Below are positions 1-14,000 of a DNA stretch of 64,000 bases, piece after piece (the stretch's first letter is position 1; every line of letters begins with the position of its first letter). Source of the stretch: Rostratula benghalensis (lineage: Eukaryota; Chordata; Aves; Charadriiformes; Rostratulidae). The position numbers and the translations under genes are program-made. Under the pieces are notes generated by a model, which was not told where the DNA came from, did no database searches, and saw nothing but the letters and a program-made list of their open reading frames with translations. Location: positions 4,454,372 through 4,518,371 of the forward strand of contig VXAI01000039.1 in assembly GCA_013399305.1 (NCBI GenBank). The letters run 5' to 3'.

Positions 1-1934
1 CAGGTGTCTCAGTAGTTGCTCAGGCTGTTGGGGAACTGCACTGAAGGGAGCCTCAGTTGGTTATGATTTCTTTTTAGAGCAAGACACGTTAGACATTAAG
101 TACCACACATACTGTGATTGCTTAACACTATACCATGAGCCTGCATAAGATTTTATTTTTTATTTATTTTTGCTTCTTGCTTTTGGGCACAACATAATTA
201 CTCATTAAACATAGTGTTCTGAATACAAGCACAGAACAACACAGAGGTTAATGAACATGCAAGAGTGAATTCATCATAGGACTGGAATACAGCCTTACTT
301 TTGGTACTTCTACGTTGGAAGGATAGGGACCTAAAGGAAAAGTCTCTTCAAGCACATGCATAGGTAATACAGTTGTGGATAAAAGCAAATCAACTTTTCA
401 AAATGATTGTTAGCTGGAATATGCAACTTTCTATGCAGGATGCTTCTGACAGCCAGGACAATTCTGTGCATATGGGAGTAACAGAATTCTTATCCCAGAA
501 TTTCCTCCAGATGTTGATCCTGCATTTCAACTTTCAAGAGCTGTAAATGTTTTCAAGGGTTTAACATATGAATATACTGTCTGAACAAGTACCACACTGG
601 AGTTAATGAATTTTCTGTAGAGTATTTCAAGTGCTCTAGACAGGAACGAGACTTAAAATATCATTTGTATTGGAATTTATCTTTTTTTTTTTTTTTTGTG
701 ACTGCATCCACTAAGTCAAATGTTAGTTATATTGAGGATGTGACATTCCTTTTTGAAAGTACTTCAAAAATTAAAGTAGCAGACCCTTGCAGAATGGCAC
801 TTGACTGAAGCTTTGGGAATGTGAAGAGCAGTAGGTAACATTCTGGGCTGATGATAGCTTTCTCCACTTCCAATTGGAAACTGGACAAATTACATTATAC
901 AGTAATCTAAAACTCTCTCCGTTGTATGCTCCTGGGAAGAAGTTGATCTTGTATAACAAGAAATCTGAGTTGGCACTCTGTGACCTGTTACAAAAGCCGC
1001 AGATCAGTTGTCCTTACCCTGGAAGAAGAGGTGGTGGCCGAATTTTTAATTCGGGAGCACTGGAGGGACTTGTAAGGCATCATGCATCTGCAAGTGTGGG
1101 TAAATGTTGGTAAATAGAGCTGTCGTAGCACAGAAAGTGGAGGAACAGAGGACAGGTCAAGTCCTCCAGCTGCTCTGGCTGTCCTTCATTGGCATCCTGC
1201 CGCCTTTTTCCCCCTGTATTCTGTGAAATTACTTCTTATTAAGCATGGGCTTAGCAGAACAGCATCTGTGCATCTAAATTTCAGGCTGATAGATTCTGAA
1301 CAATCCATCCACATTTCTTGGACTCGGCTGAGAACTCTTCCAAAGGATTTATAATGGCACCTTTATGTCTCCTTAGTCATTCTTCAGCAAAAAAATGTCA
1401 CAGATTCAATCTTGCTTTCCTTGGTCTTTGATCCTTGATCAGTTTACATCTAGTAATTGCTTTAAAATTGGAATACACTTTAAAATATGTCATTCTGACT
1501 TTGTATAAAGAAGACTTATCTATCTGGGTCTAAAATTTCAGCACAAATTAATATAATCCATATCTGCATAGCTTATCGGGTGTATTGCTATAATAAATTA
1601 ATTTCTACTGCAAAGTGAAACAATCCTTTTAAATAGTGGCTTGAGGTCACTTGTCTTGCATGATTAGCATTTCCATCTCATCCTGGGATGTATGGGAAGG
1701 AATTACCTGGTTGCTTTATATCAAAGCAAGTTTTAATTAGCTAATGATATAAATGTTCCTTGCCAAGTTAATTTAATACACTATTGTAATTGCATGTCCA
1801 ATGAACTAATATGTATTTATCACTATATATTAACATTCAAATGCAAATACGTATTTATAAAAGCATAATCTCAATGCTTTTTAAGCATCAAGAGCATATG
1901 TTAAAGTAAGCATATTCTTTTTGTTTCCATTTAG
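1..1934 (+). other. RXFP1 intron 1, 3' part
   Basis: AT-rich sequence ending in the exon 2 acceptor. I see no ATG with a signal-peptide-like frame and a matching donor, so exon 1 must lie further upstream. A T-run is present near 680. Confidence 0.7.
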
Positions 1935-2090
1935 TCATCGGTGACTCTTTGGAAGATCATGTTTCCGGAGTTGAGGTCAGGTGTCCTCTGGGCTACTTTC
2001 CATGTGGCAATATCACAAAGTGTTTGCCACAGCAGCTTCACTGTAACGGTGAGGATGACTGCGGGAATCGGGCCGACGAAGACAACTGTG
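1935..2090 (+). CDS. RXFP1: RXFP1 exon 2: LDLa module
   Basis: Encodes the N-terminal LDL-receptor class A module. Six cysteines are seen, along with the acidic calcium-binding end ([12 protein letters not shown]) and an NIT glycosylation site. The Leu, Tyr and Lys of LGYFP...TKC, which as I recall matter for receptor activation in mammals, are kept. The exon is preceded by tttccatttag and followed by gtacgt. It begins with two bases of a split codon and ends with the first base of the next. Confidence 0.95.
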
Positions 2091-5000
2091 GTACGTGGCT
2101 GAGCCTTTCCTTTGTGTCATTGAAACCCATGCCCTGCTCACTCTAAGCAGAGAGTTGCAGAGCGTTAGCAAGAAAGTTAAATGCCTTACAGAGGATACAG
2201 CAGGCATTTTGTTTTGCTGGTAAGGAAGGACCACGTTTCAGTTTGTGTATGGTATTAGTTCATCTGATTTTTATCTCTGCTTGTTTGGATGTGTCATTTT
2301 GATGTGTACAAATGAATGGATGTGATCTAGCAAAAATCTCTGCTGAGGAAAGGTAAACATATACACTATTAGAGTTCATGTTAAGCTTAATGTGACTTCT
2401 AAAGTTGGTTGGGAAATGCAATTAAGAAGAATTTTCAAGTTCTTTCAGAAATCTTTTATGTCCTAACTCAGGAGAACTACCATGACGGTATGAGTGAGCT
2501 GCACTTCTACCAAGCTTCAGGGTTTGGAAATGTCAAAATCTGAGGGAATAAACACCATGAGGCCACTGCTGCCTGCTGTTGTGACCCTTGTCCCTCCTGG
2601 CTTCACTGGGTGGTACTACAGTGAACTTGACTTGGTTTGTAGGCTTTACCCCAGCTGCAAACTGAGCAGGGCGAGGGCATGGTCTTTGCACTGACACTTA
2701 CCTGTCCATGCTGCTTATTTGGGAGCGTGGCCTCAGCACAGCTTTAATCTGTGCTGTGCAGCATCTCTCATGCAGTGCCTGAACACATCTCAGAGGCTGG
2801 CACAAACCTGGGATAGGCTGGGAAAGACCTCCCTATGTCTTATGCAAAGAGATCGTAGCCATCTGGTTGTGAGCTGGGACCGCAGGGAGAGAAAATCAGC
2901 CCTAGAACAGTTTATTTACTGGTATTGTCAGCTTACTGACAGCCTGGATAGTTTCAGAGCTGCTCTCCAGAGCAGCTGATCCATGGCAGATGGGGAAGCT
3001 AGACTTCCTATTCCTTAGTAGCCTGCCAGTAGTCATGGAGGGCAGCCAGAGGCATGGCTCCCTGACCCACATGCTGCCTCCATCTCCCCAGAGCCAAGCA
3101 GGTGAGTAGTCTGCCTGCTTCAGGCAGCAGTGCTGCCATCAGAGCTCAGGGCTGGGAGGGAAAGAATTAGAGCACGAAGTGAAACTTTCAAGCTATATAT
3201 ACTCGAAGAAATTTTCTGAAAGAAATTTCAACAAAAAAGGGGTAAAGGTAGTTTTTCACAAGCATTCTCAGCAAAGTCAGTGAGGTTTTGAAAATAGTTG
3301 CCCTCACTGTGTATCTATGGAGCTGATTTTTGTACCTATGTGCAGTATCTTATTCTTATGTTTATTGAATTTCAGTGGTTTACTCCATATGAAAGTCACT
3401 TTTAATTCTAATCCTATCTAATGGATCTGAAGCATTTTCTAGTTTTGTCATTTACTGATGCCATAAGCACACTTTCTGATGCCAGTAATCAAAATCCTGA
3501 ACGAAACTGGCTCTTGTTCTATTCTTCTTCTGTAATCGTCTTGCCATACAGTAGCAGAAATTGCTGACTGTGATGCCCTCTTATGTTTGAGAAGTCCAAG
3601 CATCATAAACAGTTGGTTTATCCATGTTTCAGTTCCTTATAGTACGGGGAAGTCGATGTGCAAGGACTTGCTAAACTGTGCATCTTGATCAAACGGCCAT
3701 TAGGGCATACACAGTTTTGTAATGGGATATACAAGAGAGTATAGCATGGAAGACAATTCAGCTGCAATATTAAATCCTCTTCTGAGTATAGTAATTCAAG
3801 AATGAGTTAGTCTCAATTTCTGCAAGCCTAAATTACAAAGGATGAAGAGTTATTGTATTGGCTTACTGGGAAACCTATGCTATTAGTGTTTTCTCGTATC
3901 TTGGCCCAATAGTCCCATGTGTGCCATGTATAATGCATCAGTGCAAAAGAGACCAACATGATAAGAGCCTCTGAAAATACTGAAGCTAGCCACTCCAACT
4001 ATCTTGTAGCAATTCTATCCCTTACCTCTTTTAATGAGTAAAGTTCTCTTGTTCCCCCTTCATTCCTATAGAGGTATTTGTTGTTGTAATCTTTAAGATT
4101 ATTTGTAATATTAGTCCTGTTTCATGCCCTGTAACAGCAAAACATAATATATAAATAATAAATATTTCACACTAAACTGAATCCTCACTGAGATGTGTTT
4201 TCAGATGTGCTATAATCACCATTCACATCCAACCTAAATACCTAAAGATTGGGTTCATCATGCCCTCTCCAAATTTGCTGTTTCTTTCACTTCCACCATG
4301 CTTTCTATGTCCAAATAATAAACATAAAACTAAGGTCCAGGGAAGTGAAATGACCTGAAAATAGGCAAAGCTGGAAACAGACTCTTGGTCTTAGACTGCT
4401 GTGTTTGTGCTTAATCTCAGTGTGTGGACATCTCACTGGTCAGCTCACCCTCAGCATTTCTTCCACTTCTGGAAAGGGGTGAACTGTAGCTCATACGTTC
4501 CAGCAGAGTGAAGCCCCTCATCTTTGAAAACTCACATGTCTTTTTCACCAAGTAGAATTTCCGAGTTTCCAAACAAAATAAAATACTGTGTGTGATATCC
4601 TGATGGGGAAGGGCTTGAGGAAGTGTAGTAAACTGTGGTAAGAGGAGGCAGTTGGCAATTTATCATGCCTGAAGTGATGGGAGGCCCTTTTTGAACTTTC
4701 ACTCAATAAGCTTAAATGTGCATAGAAAATATTATACCTTTTGAACTTGAAAACCTAGTCTGTCTAGTAGAAGTGGGTGTCTCTGAAAATTTGTCATGAA
4801 TATGGTATTTTTAAAATAAAAATCATTAACTTGAAGTTTCATAATTTGTCATAAAAGTTTATAGTTTTGAGGACTTTTTTTTAGGCTTGTGTATAGCAGT
4901 AAATTTTTCTCTGCTGTTCTGTTCTCTGCTCATCCTTTCTGAAACACTGAGTTCTTAAAAAGGCTGAGTGCATTGCTAAATGGTTTAGCCTAGATCACAT

Positions 5001-8000
5001 TTCATTGGAGCTATTTTTGTATGTGTTAGCAAAACTCAAAATATGTGAAGAAAAATATAGCAAATCCAGCATCCTTTGGTGTCCAAGCTTGATTAAATCT
5101 CAAGTTGGCAAAGCAGAGGGGGTTTGATAGTAATTTGCCCTACTGAGACCACGTTTGATTTCAGACATAATGGCTTCAGCCTAATTTCCAGGGAAGACCT
5201 TTTCCTGTTTATTTACCAGTGTAGTATTTGATTCTGTAGCTACTGGAAGGGAGGTTAGAAAATCTTTTTACTTGATTGCTTTCTTAAACATGAGTGGGAA
5301 GGATAAGTAGAAGGCATAATCATGAACTCTGCTCACCTAATGCTATGGCAATGACATGGGAATTGTTCCTAAAACAAGAATATTTATTACACAGAAGACA
5401 TTACTGCTGCAACATTACTGTTAATGCTTTCTAAAAGATATCTAGGCAAAGCCCTTTGAAGTCCAGTGGAACAGTAAAAGTGCCAAGTACATATTCCCAA
5501 GCACATATTCATGGAAAGAAGCATTTTGGAATCTCTGCTCTGACAATGATTCTTAATGAGAAACAAAACAAAATTAAAGTTAACAACGGCAGGTAAAAAT
5601 AACAATTGATTAATGCAAAACAAAAATAATAGAACAATAGCATTTGTGACACAGCTTTTCACAGAGTTTACCAGTGTTTTATTATCTTAAAATGCATGTT
5701 TGCTTAGATGAATAAATTCTGACACATGAAAAATGGCAAAAACATATGATAAGATAAATGAACTCTCCAAATTTGGACAGCAGGCAAGTAAGATTGCCAG
5801 TAATAATCTATGAATATTTTTTTCAAAACACCAACTGTCTTAGTAACTTTAGACAAAAATTAAATTCCTTAGCCTTCTCCCTAATTAAATATTCAAATTT
5901 TAAAACTTACATGTAATCACTGCATATTTTCAATTTTACTTTCTCTGATATGCCATCTACTTACAGGGCTGAGTGAGCAAACTTGTGTCCTAGATAAGGG
6001 TCAGCTTTCTCTCAGTAAAGTTTTCATGCTATTAGGTTCAGTGATAAAAGTGGGATGTTATCAGTCTAACAATTTTTGTGTAATTATATCTCCTAGATAC
6101 ATCACTGGGTCAGCTATCATTTCATAGTCATATCATGGTAATTACAGAGTGCTACAAAAATTCTCAATGCAGTTAAGTTTTAAATCATTGTAAGATTTAC
6201 TATTTGGTTTTCCTGTGTGATCTTCTAAGATCTTTGTTGCAATTAACCCCAATACTCCAGCCATTGTGCTGAATGGTCAGCATTTGTTCATCGTAACTGA
6301 AAATTATCTGTGAAGCTAATATGACTCCAGTTCTTAGGGAACACTCCCTCCTGGTAAAGTCCAGTGTAACTTACCTCAAGTTTCTTGTTCCAAAAACCAC
6401 CCATCAGCTCTTGAATTTCATTTGGTGTAAGTTGCAAAAGGAGAAAAACAGAAACATAACCAAATCTCAAAAGGTATTGACCTTTTCTCCTTTCAGGGGA
6501 AACTCTGGACTTTACATCCTACCTGGCCAATTTGAAAGTGTAATTTATTATATGTCTAAAGTCTAAGATTAAGCCCTATTGCTTTGTCTCTCATACAGTG
6601 AGCACTACATGTCAGCATCCTGTAGTTACAGGTTCTGAAAATCCCTCAGACATAAAATATAGATACACTTATTTCTTTATAAATAATCCTGCTTTCAGAC
6701 TTTAAAATTCCTCCTAACTTCCAGTAAAGTTTGACAGTACGCAAACATGTAGTAAAAATGTATGCAGTTATTGGATTTATGATGTTCTGTTTTAATCTAA
6801 AATGTAAACAATAAGACTGATAAAATCTTCAGTCACACCACCTGGGCTTTTAACCACAACATGTCCTATGAAGCAAAGCTGAGCCTGGTAAGAATGGACC
6901 TGGGCTGACACCACTAAAATCAATGAGAACGTTCTCACTGTCTTCAGTGAGCAAAGACTCGTAATTTATCCAAATCAGGAAACTAATGAAAAGCTCAGAT
7001 GTTTCAAAAAAGCAACACTTGTGACTCACATGCTAGCCTTCCTAAATAGTACTGGATAAGATGGTTCAGAACTTTGGAAGCACTGTGCTGGAAGAGCTTT
7101 TTTTTTTTTTTTTAAATGAAGAAATCTAGGTTCTGATCTCCTGCAACTTGTCACAAAAACAGAAAAACAGGAGATACAAAATGCAGTATCTTCCCATGCA
7201 GTCTGTAATATCTAACTCTCATAAATAAATGCCTTAATTCTTCTTTTCTTAAACTTAATTGGAAACCAAGTGGATATAGTCTATGCTTTATTTAAAATCA
7301 GGGTTGCTGTCATTTCACAGTACTGAATAGCACTTATGCTCCATCTCAGAACTGTTTTTTGCAACAACTTCTTGCTTATTACCAGTAAATCTTTAGATGA
7401 AATGCTTATGTGTGAATAACACAGGTATAAATCATATTTAGAAAAAATGTTTAAACATCATAACTGTTAAAAAAAACGTTTAAACATCTTAACTGTTAAA
7501 AATACAAATGCCAGAATTCTTATTAATTTCAAAAGCAAAATGGTGTGCATTAGGCGTAATCCCTCACACCCCTGAAAACTGGGATTGTTTCACCATGAAT
7601 GGGGCACTAAAAAATCCAGCAACTACTATTACATATTTGACTACCACTCTACTAAATAGCAATAATAGAAGAGAACACCATTCTAAGGTATTTCATTTTG
7701 TCTTTTTTCATAAGCAAGGTCTTTAATTATGTAGAGTGGTTAATGGAACAAAGTAGCCTGTGCTATTTTGAGAGCACAAGTTCCCTCAGTGCTTAGAAAT
7801 TTGGCATCCGGACAATCCTGCTGATAGTTCTGCAACACTGTTTTTTGGCAGTTAGGCAATGGCTGTAGTGTGTCTGTATTTGTATTTTAATCACAGTATC
7901 ATAGCCACATTTTTCCAGTCCAGTGAAGCAAGAACAAGCATGCAGATTTAATTTAAGATGTTCCTGACTCTCTGGAGGAGTTCTTCACTGGCTAAATATA

Positions 8001-11000
8001 TTTACCATTGTGTTCCTCCCAGGCCTAAGAGGTCTCTGAACAAAAGGCAGCATTCATCTCCCCAGCTGTAAAGTTCACTTGTAGATGTTCATTAAGTGCT
8101 CTCTAGCTCATAGGCTGGAAATCACAGCAGTTTCTGAAAGAACCGAGGCAAGGAGTGGCTGTTTGAAGTTTTGCACCTATTTACCTCTAAAAGCACAGGT
8201 CTCATCTGATACTGTGTGACACGCAGTCATTGGGTGACTGGCTTGCATTATTTAATAAGTTATAACATACTAACTCTTTTTTTAAAAGGGTCTATAAAAT
8301 TCAACAGGAAAGTAATAATCTATATCGATGTCATGCTGTTTTCATATGAGTTTCTTTGAAGGTCTATACACTGAACACAGAATTATTGCAGTCCAGTAGA
8401 TTCATTAAATCATCTTCTAGATTTCCATAGCAGAAATCTAAATTTCTATGGGATGTTTCAAAGCATCTATGCTGAAGATATATGTTTTAATATTACAAGT
8501 TTGCTTATAAGGGATGAGAAATTTCAGAGGGTTGGAGTTTTCCATTTTTGCGTCAGCACATTCCAGAAGAGCTTGATGAATTTGTATTTGAAAATAATAC
8601 TGATAATGAATAATATTGCAGTTAGTTACATCTTTTCCTGACATAGCATTTTTTTCCATAATATTTAAAATGTGAAAGTTAAATATATAAGACACCGTTC
8701 AGTTTCAGTTTTGAGTCCTAAACAGTAATTTCTGTTTATAAAACAGAAAGAAAACACTTGGTAATCAGCAGCATACTCAAAATGTAGCAAATACTTGGCA
8801 AAAAATCAGATTTTCAAGATTCACATAGATATTCTTTCTGTACGGCCAAATCTTATTGGCACTGCCATTGCCATTCATCCACAGTACATGGTACTTACCA
8901 ATGCACAAACATCAGCAAATAGAATAGTTTTGATGCACTTCTGGAGGTTTTTAATAAATTTCATTATGTAGATCTTTAAATTTTGTTGATAACTAAGAGG
9001 ATAACTACATCTCACTAGACTTTGCCTTTTCTGTTCTCTACAGTAGTGGCTTACTGCTAAGGGAAAGCCACGCAACGCAAGGTTTTATAGACGGATACAT
9101 GCTATTAGCTTATTTTAATATATTCTATCATACATTCTAAAAATTGTAAATACTTCAAGAGAAACAGAATAGAAAATCAGATTCATGTATATAGACTAAA
9201 CATATTGCTATATAAACTAGAAAACTCCCCTGTGCAAGTGTTCTACAGGAATGAAGCTACAATATTGAGATGATATTTAACTTCTGGAAATTTGAGCCTG
9301 CCTAATATCTTAAAAGTTGCACTAGAGTACTAAGTTGTTTTAAGATCAAGAATAAACTTGTGTAAGCATGCAATCTATCTCCTCTGGAGAAGAGCAAGCC
9401 TTATTAAATCGATTTAATCCTGTCTAGTTTTCTGTGATTGCATTGGCACATATAAGTAGACAAGCTTCATTTAAATTAGTCAGCGGGTATAGGGTACAGT
9501 CAATGTGCAGCGACACAGAGTTTGGTGTGGGGTAAATTGCCTTTGTCTTGACTGGCAGGTATCCCATTTTAGGTTGCTCATTTTTTCCACTTGGGTAACT
9601 AAACTGTGAAATTCATTCCCAGTGTTGAATGCTCCAGGCACTGCAACACTCTGCTTTGTAAAATCTCAGTGTGGTTTTGGTCTTACTGTAAGTTATTAGA
9701 ATGTACTAGTATGGCCCAGTACTGTAGAGAAGGGAAATCATATTCCTTTATCTGTAAACATTTTTAATGGAATTGCTTCTTGTCCAGAGGACACAGGTGT
9801 TCCTTGTTGCATTAAAAGATATCTTTGTGGAAAGCCTAAAGTAATTTCTTACAGCAACTGAAAGTATATTTGAACAACTGGCAGAAAGAAATATCTTCAG
9901 GGGTTATGACTACCAACAGTAAAGGCAAAATCAAAGGGTGACACAGTGTCTCTTGAGAGTGCTTATACATTTAACTGATTGCATTTCTCTGTGTAATAAT
10001 CCATGAAGATGTAGCCAAGAGAAGGGGAAAAGCCATATAGATAACGTCCGTTTGTAAGCTTTATACTAAATAAGAAATGTGCCTTTAATTGAGCAAAGCT
10101 GGTATTTTCTTGGGTCTGTCATTGAAAGAATTATTCAGATCTGTAGTCTGTCAGGATTAACATACTCTTTCCCATTCCTTTCCCATCAGAAATGGTAATT
10201 GACAACTTTTGGTGAGGAACAGTGTATTAATTGGTAGATAAATCCAGTTTACAATTATTTATTTCACTTATCCCATGTAGGGGAAAATTTATTGATGTCT
10301 TGTTTTCTCAGATTTCATTTTTTACAGAATTGCAGCCAACATAATCTATTTTAGAACTGGCTTGGGAAAAAGCAATTTCTCATCCGAGCTGTACTACCCC
10401 AAATGAAAGATTTGGGATTTCAAGACCAGTACTATTACCAGTCATTTCTTAAAGTGTTTGGAGAACCTCATCTCAACAGAGGTAAACAGGTGACAAACCT
10501 GCCATATAAACTCTAAATGATCAGAAAGTCATTTACGGTTCTGGCATTGAGTGCTTCACCGAATGGTTATATTCAATATAGTTCTTTGCACAATGCAGTC
10601 TTCTGGGATTTGACAAAACAGTTTGTATAAAATAAAGACTGCCCAAGTCTTGGGCACAAAGCTTGGCTCAAAGCAAATGTTTCTCAAGTCAGAAAACTTT
10701 GAATAACTTCTTTCATTATGTTCAGATATGCTTTTGTATTTCTAGTAGAAGGCAGGAAAATCAATGCCATGAGAAAAGGCTGTTATTTAAAGTGAACTGA
10801 CCAGAAATTTCAGACAACTGGAATACTTCCAGTACAAAATAATCCATGTTCTCCCTTTCCTGTGCTTTTTTTTTTTTCCCTTTTTCTTTTATGGTCACCC
10901 AAAAATACACAGCTGCCTCTTGACTTTCTTGAAAATGCTGGCGAACTTCCCCTTTGTAGTGAACTGCTCCCTCATTCCCATTACTGTAGGAGGCCCTTTT

Positions 11001-14000
11001 TCTCTGCAGATGTGAACTGCAGTGATGTTCATCTGCTGTACATGTTTTGTCACATGGAAAAGCATTTTAAAAATACTAAAAGGTAAAATAAAGTCTCATC
11101 TATCCACTTTTTAGTGTCAGAAGCAGGGAAATAAATAAATAAAAAAATTCTTTATCTGTTCATTGGTTTACAGGGGGAATAGAATTTATGGCTTTTAAGT
11201 TTCAGTTTTCCAAAGTTGTCCAGAACTTCCTATGAATGTAATTATAAATTGGAAAGGACAAATATATTTTGAGACTGTGTTCCTTAGTGCACAATATTTA
11301 TTTGGTAAGATTGTACTCCAAGAATAATTTCACGTTTAATACATCTTTAGAGATTTGCAATGAAAGATTAATTTCTCCTGAAATTCCACCTTCTCAATAT
11401 ACGTTGTATTCCCACTATTTTCTTCAGGTCCCAGTTGCTGGATTCAGTCTTTCAAATGGAAGCCAGTGCATGTGCTCCAGTGAATTATTCAGAAAAAAAT
11501 GTTAGGAGAAGCTTTATTGAAACCCTAGTTACAGGGCAGTAGGTTTATATGGCACTCACCACTTGGCAAAGGATCTGTTCTCATCGCTTCATCGATTACA
11601 GATTCCCTGTTGCAGGTAGTCCTAAAACTGAACTTCTGCTGAGCATTTAAAACAGGCAGCAGCAATATGTCTGCAGGTTTGCCAACACCTTCCTTCTTGT
11701 TCAAAAAGCATTAGGCAGATTCTGAATATCAGCTTAATGATCGAAACTGGCAAAACTGCTAATGGACCGGATCATACCAGGTGCTCTTGAGGAAGTTAGT
11801 TAAATGTGCTTAAATACATCCTCAGAGTAGGAAGCTGGCATTCTTGCAGGCCATGAATTACTTCACATTAATTTTTGAGTTAAAAAGGCACTTTTCAAGT
11901 CTGTCTTGTCTCTTAATGGAGCAATTCCTGAAAACAGCGGTTTGGGGTTACTTTGGTTCCTTTATGTTTTCAATATNNNNNNNNNNTTTTAACAAATGAA
12001 CAAACTAGATAAAAGATAGTTTGCCTGAAGTTAGGTAGCGTTTCATAATATCTGTTAATCAGCCCGTACATATTTTCACGTACATCTTTTCAGCTCAGGC
12101 AGTGAAGCAGGAGGCATCTTTCAGAACAGCTCCATCTGCTGACACTCCCAAACAGGCTTCATGAGGTGCTTTCAAGGCAGTTTCCATACCTAGCTGAGGA
12201 AACAACTGAGTTGTAATAGGACATGAAAACTGAGACACCAGTTCAGAATGGGAAAAGTTGCAAAGTAGTAAATATGTTTTATTTCTCCCTGCCTATTTTG
12301 AAGCCAATAGATATCTTACTTGAATATAAAGATTTATAGACACGTCTGTGAGGAATTGTATTTAACTAAACCATTTTGGTGTGAAACTGCAGGGGGAAAG
12401 ATTGTGGCTACCACATCATAAAAGTGCAACTAAGACTGTAATGACTAGCAAAGTAGAACCATCCTTGGAGTTCCCACATGAATGTGGTTTGACAGCAGGT
12501 ATCCTTACAAAGCAATGCTTTCAATTATCACTGATGCTTTGACTCGCCAGCTAGCAAGTGCCATCCTAAGAAGTATTTCTCTGACTGGTGCATATTCATT
12601 ACATGAGATGCCTTAATCTAAAAGGATGTGGGTGTTGTTAAAGCTGACAAGAGGTCAGACTCTAATAAAACCAAAATCAGATCACAAATTTTAAAGGTAA
12701 ACTAATCTTTCTTTTTTCTTTTTTTTTTTTTAATATCTCACTTTTTGTTTTCCCTTTTTTTCCTGGTGGTGTGTATTCCTGCCTTTTTTTGGAAGTGGTT
12801 AGTTGATCAGTTAATTTACAGATGTCAGAAATATGACAGACTTCCAAGAAACAGGTCTGTAGTAATTTCTAGTACCACTGTACTTGGAAATCCCCATTTC
12901 TGGTAAGGAACTGAAAGATCTGCTCTTCAATTTTCACCTTTATGGCCATAAACCACTCTGTTCCCGTACATCTATGAATAATGACCAAATTGGTAATATG
13001 GAATAAAAAATGCTTTGTTTATGATGCATATTAGTCTTAACTTTAACATGCTGACTTGAATATGTTACATCATGTCACCTATTCTCTTGAAAAGCAGCAT
13101 TCATTTGGTCTTCATCTAGATTTCCAGGAAAGAAATTAGAGTCTGTGATAGTGCAAGACACCCCTCTGAAAGAAGTACTTGGATTCTTAGCAATCATTTG
13201 AGCTTTCCTGGACAAAATGTCAAACCTGCATGTTTAAGAAGATGGGAAAATATGGTTGCCTCTTGTTTTTAGAGTCCTACATAAACAAAAATTTCTGAAG
13301 TGAAAGATTGTACTTTTTTTAGTGCAACTGTCACAGAAAATGTTGTTGTTGAAGGTATAATATGCTGTTCCTACTATGCAGTTCTTAATGTCCATACATA
13401 CATGGGATTAGGCAGCTGTATAAAGATCATCTGATAGTCTGTGAAATGTTTTGGAAAAACACATTATTTAGATAAAATATGATGCAACCACATTTAGTGA
13501 GAGAATTTCTACCATCTGTTTCTATTCTAATCTGTTTTATATTTGTGTTTCATTTTATTAGAGGACAACAATGGATGGTCTCTCCAATTTGATAAACATT
13601 ATACAAAGGACAGATACAATAAACTGAAATCCCTATATGCATTTCAGACAAAAACACCTGAGTGCTGTAAGTAATTACTGATACCATTTGTGTGATTTTC
13701 ACTGATGATTCCTAGAAAGAAATATATCGCAAGTATCCTTATCAGAAAGAGAAATGTAGTGTGGTTTCATTGAAAGTAAAACAGAATTAATATCTCATAT
13801 GAACAAATGCATTGAAGCTAATTAGTTCCATTAAGGGTGATTCATTCTCTGTAAGAAAAGCATCAAACATATGCCTATAAGGAGGACAACACAATGTTTA
13901 TCTGAATATATTAATGCAGCTGGAAAGACCATGAAACACAGATCTTTGAGTGAAATGAAGACAAAATTCCTCCAAATTCACTCCTTCATACATCAAATGA

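Larger units (their letters stand above)
2091..13561 (+). other. RXFP1 intron 2 (11.5 kb)
   Basis: A long AT-rich intron. It holds a short 29-bp tandem duplication near 7442, homopolymer runs (7100, 10868, 12712) and a 10-base assembly gap at 11977. A somewhat GC-richer block at about 2490-3170 has short open frames without recognisable similarity. I see no exon or transposon that I can name. Confidence 0.75.

Noticed and set aside
874..1113. 79-codon open frame upstream of RXFP1 exon 2, considered as exon 1
   Set aside because: No hydrophobic signal peptide, and no donor that would join in phase with exon 2.
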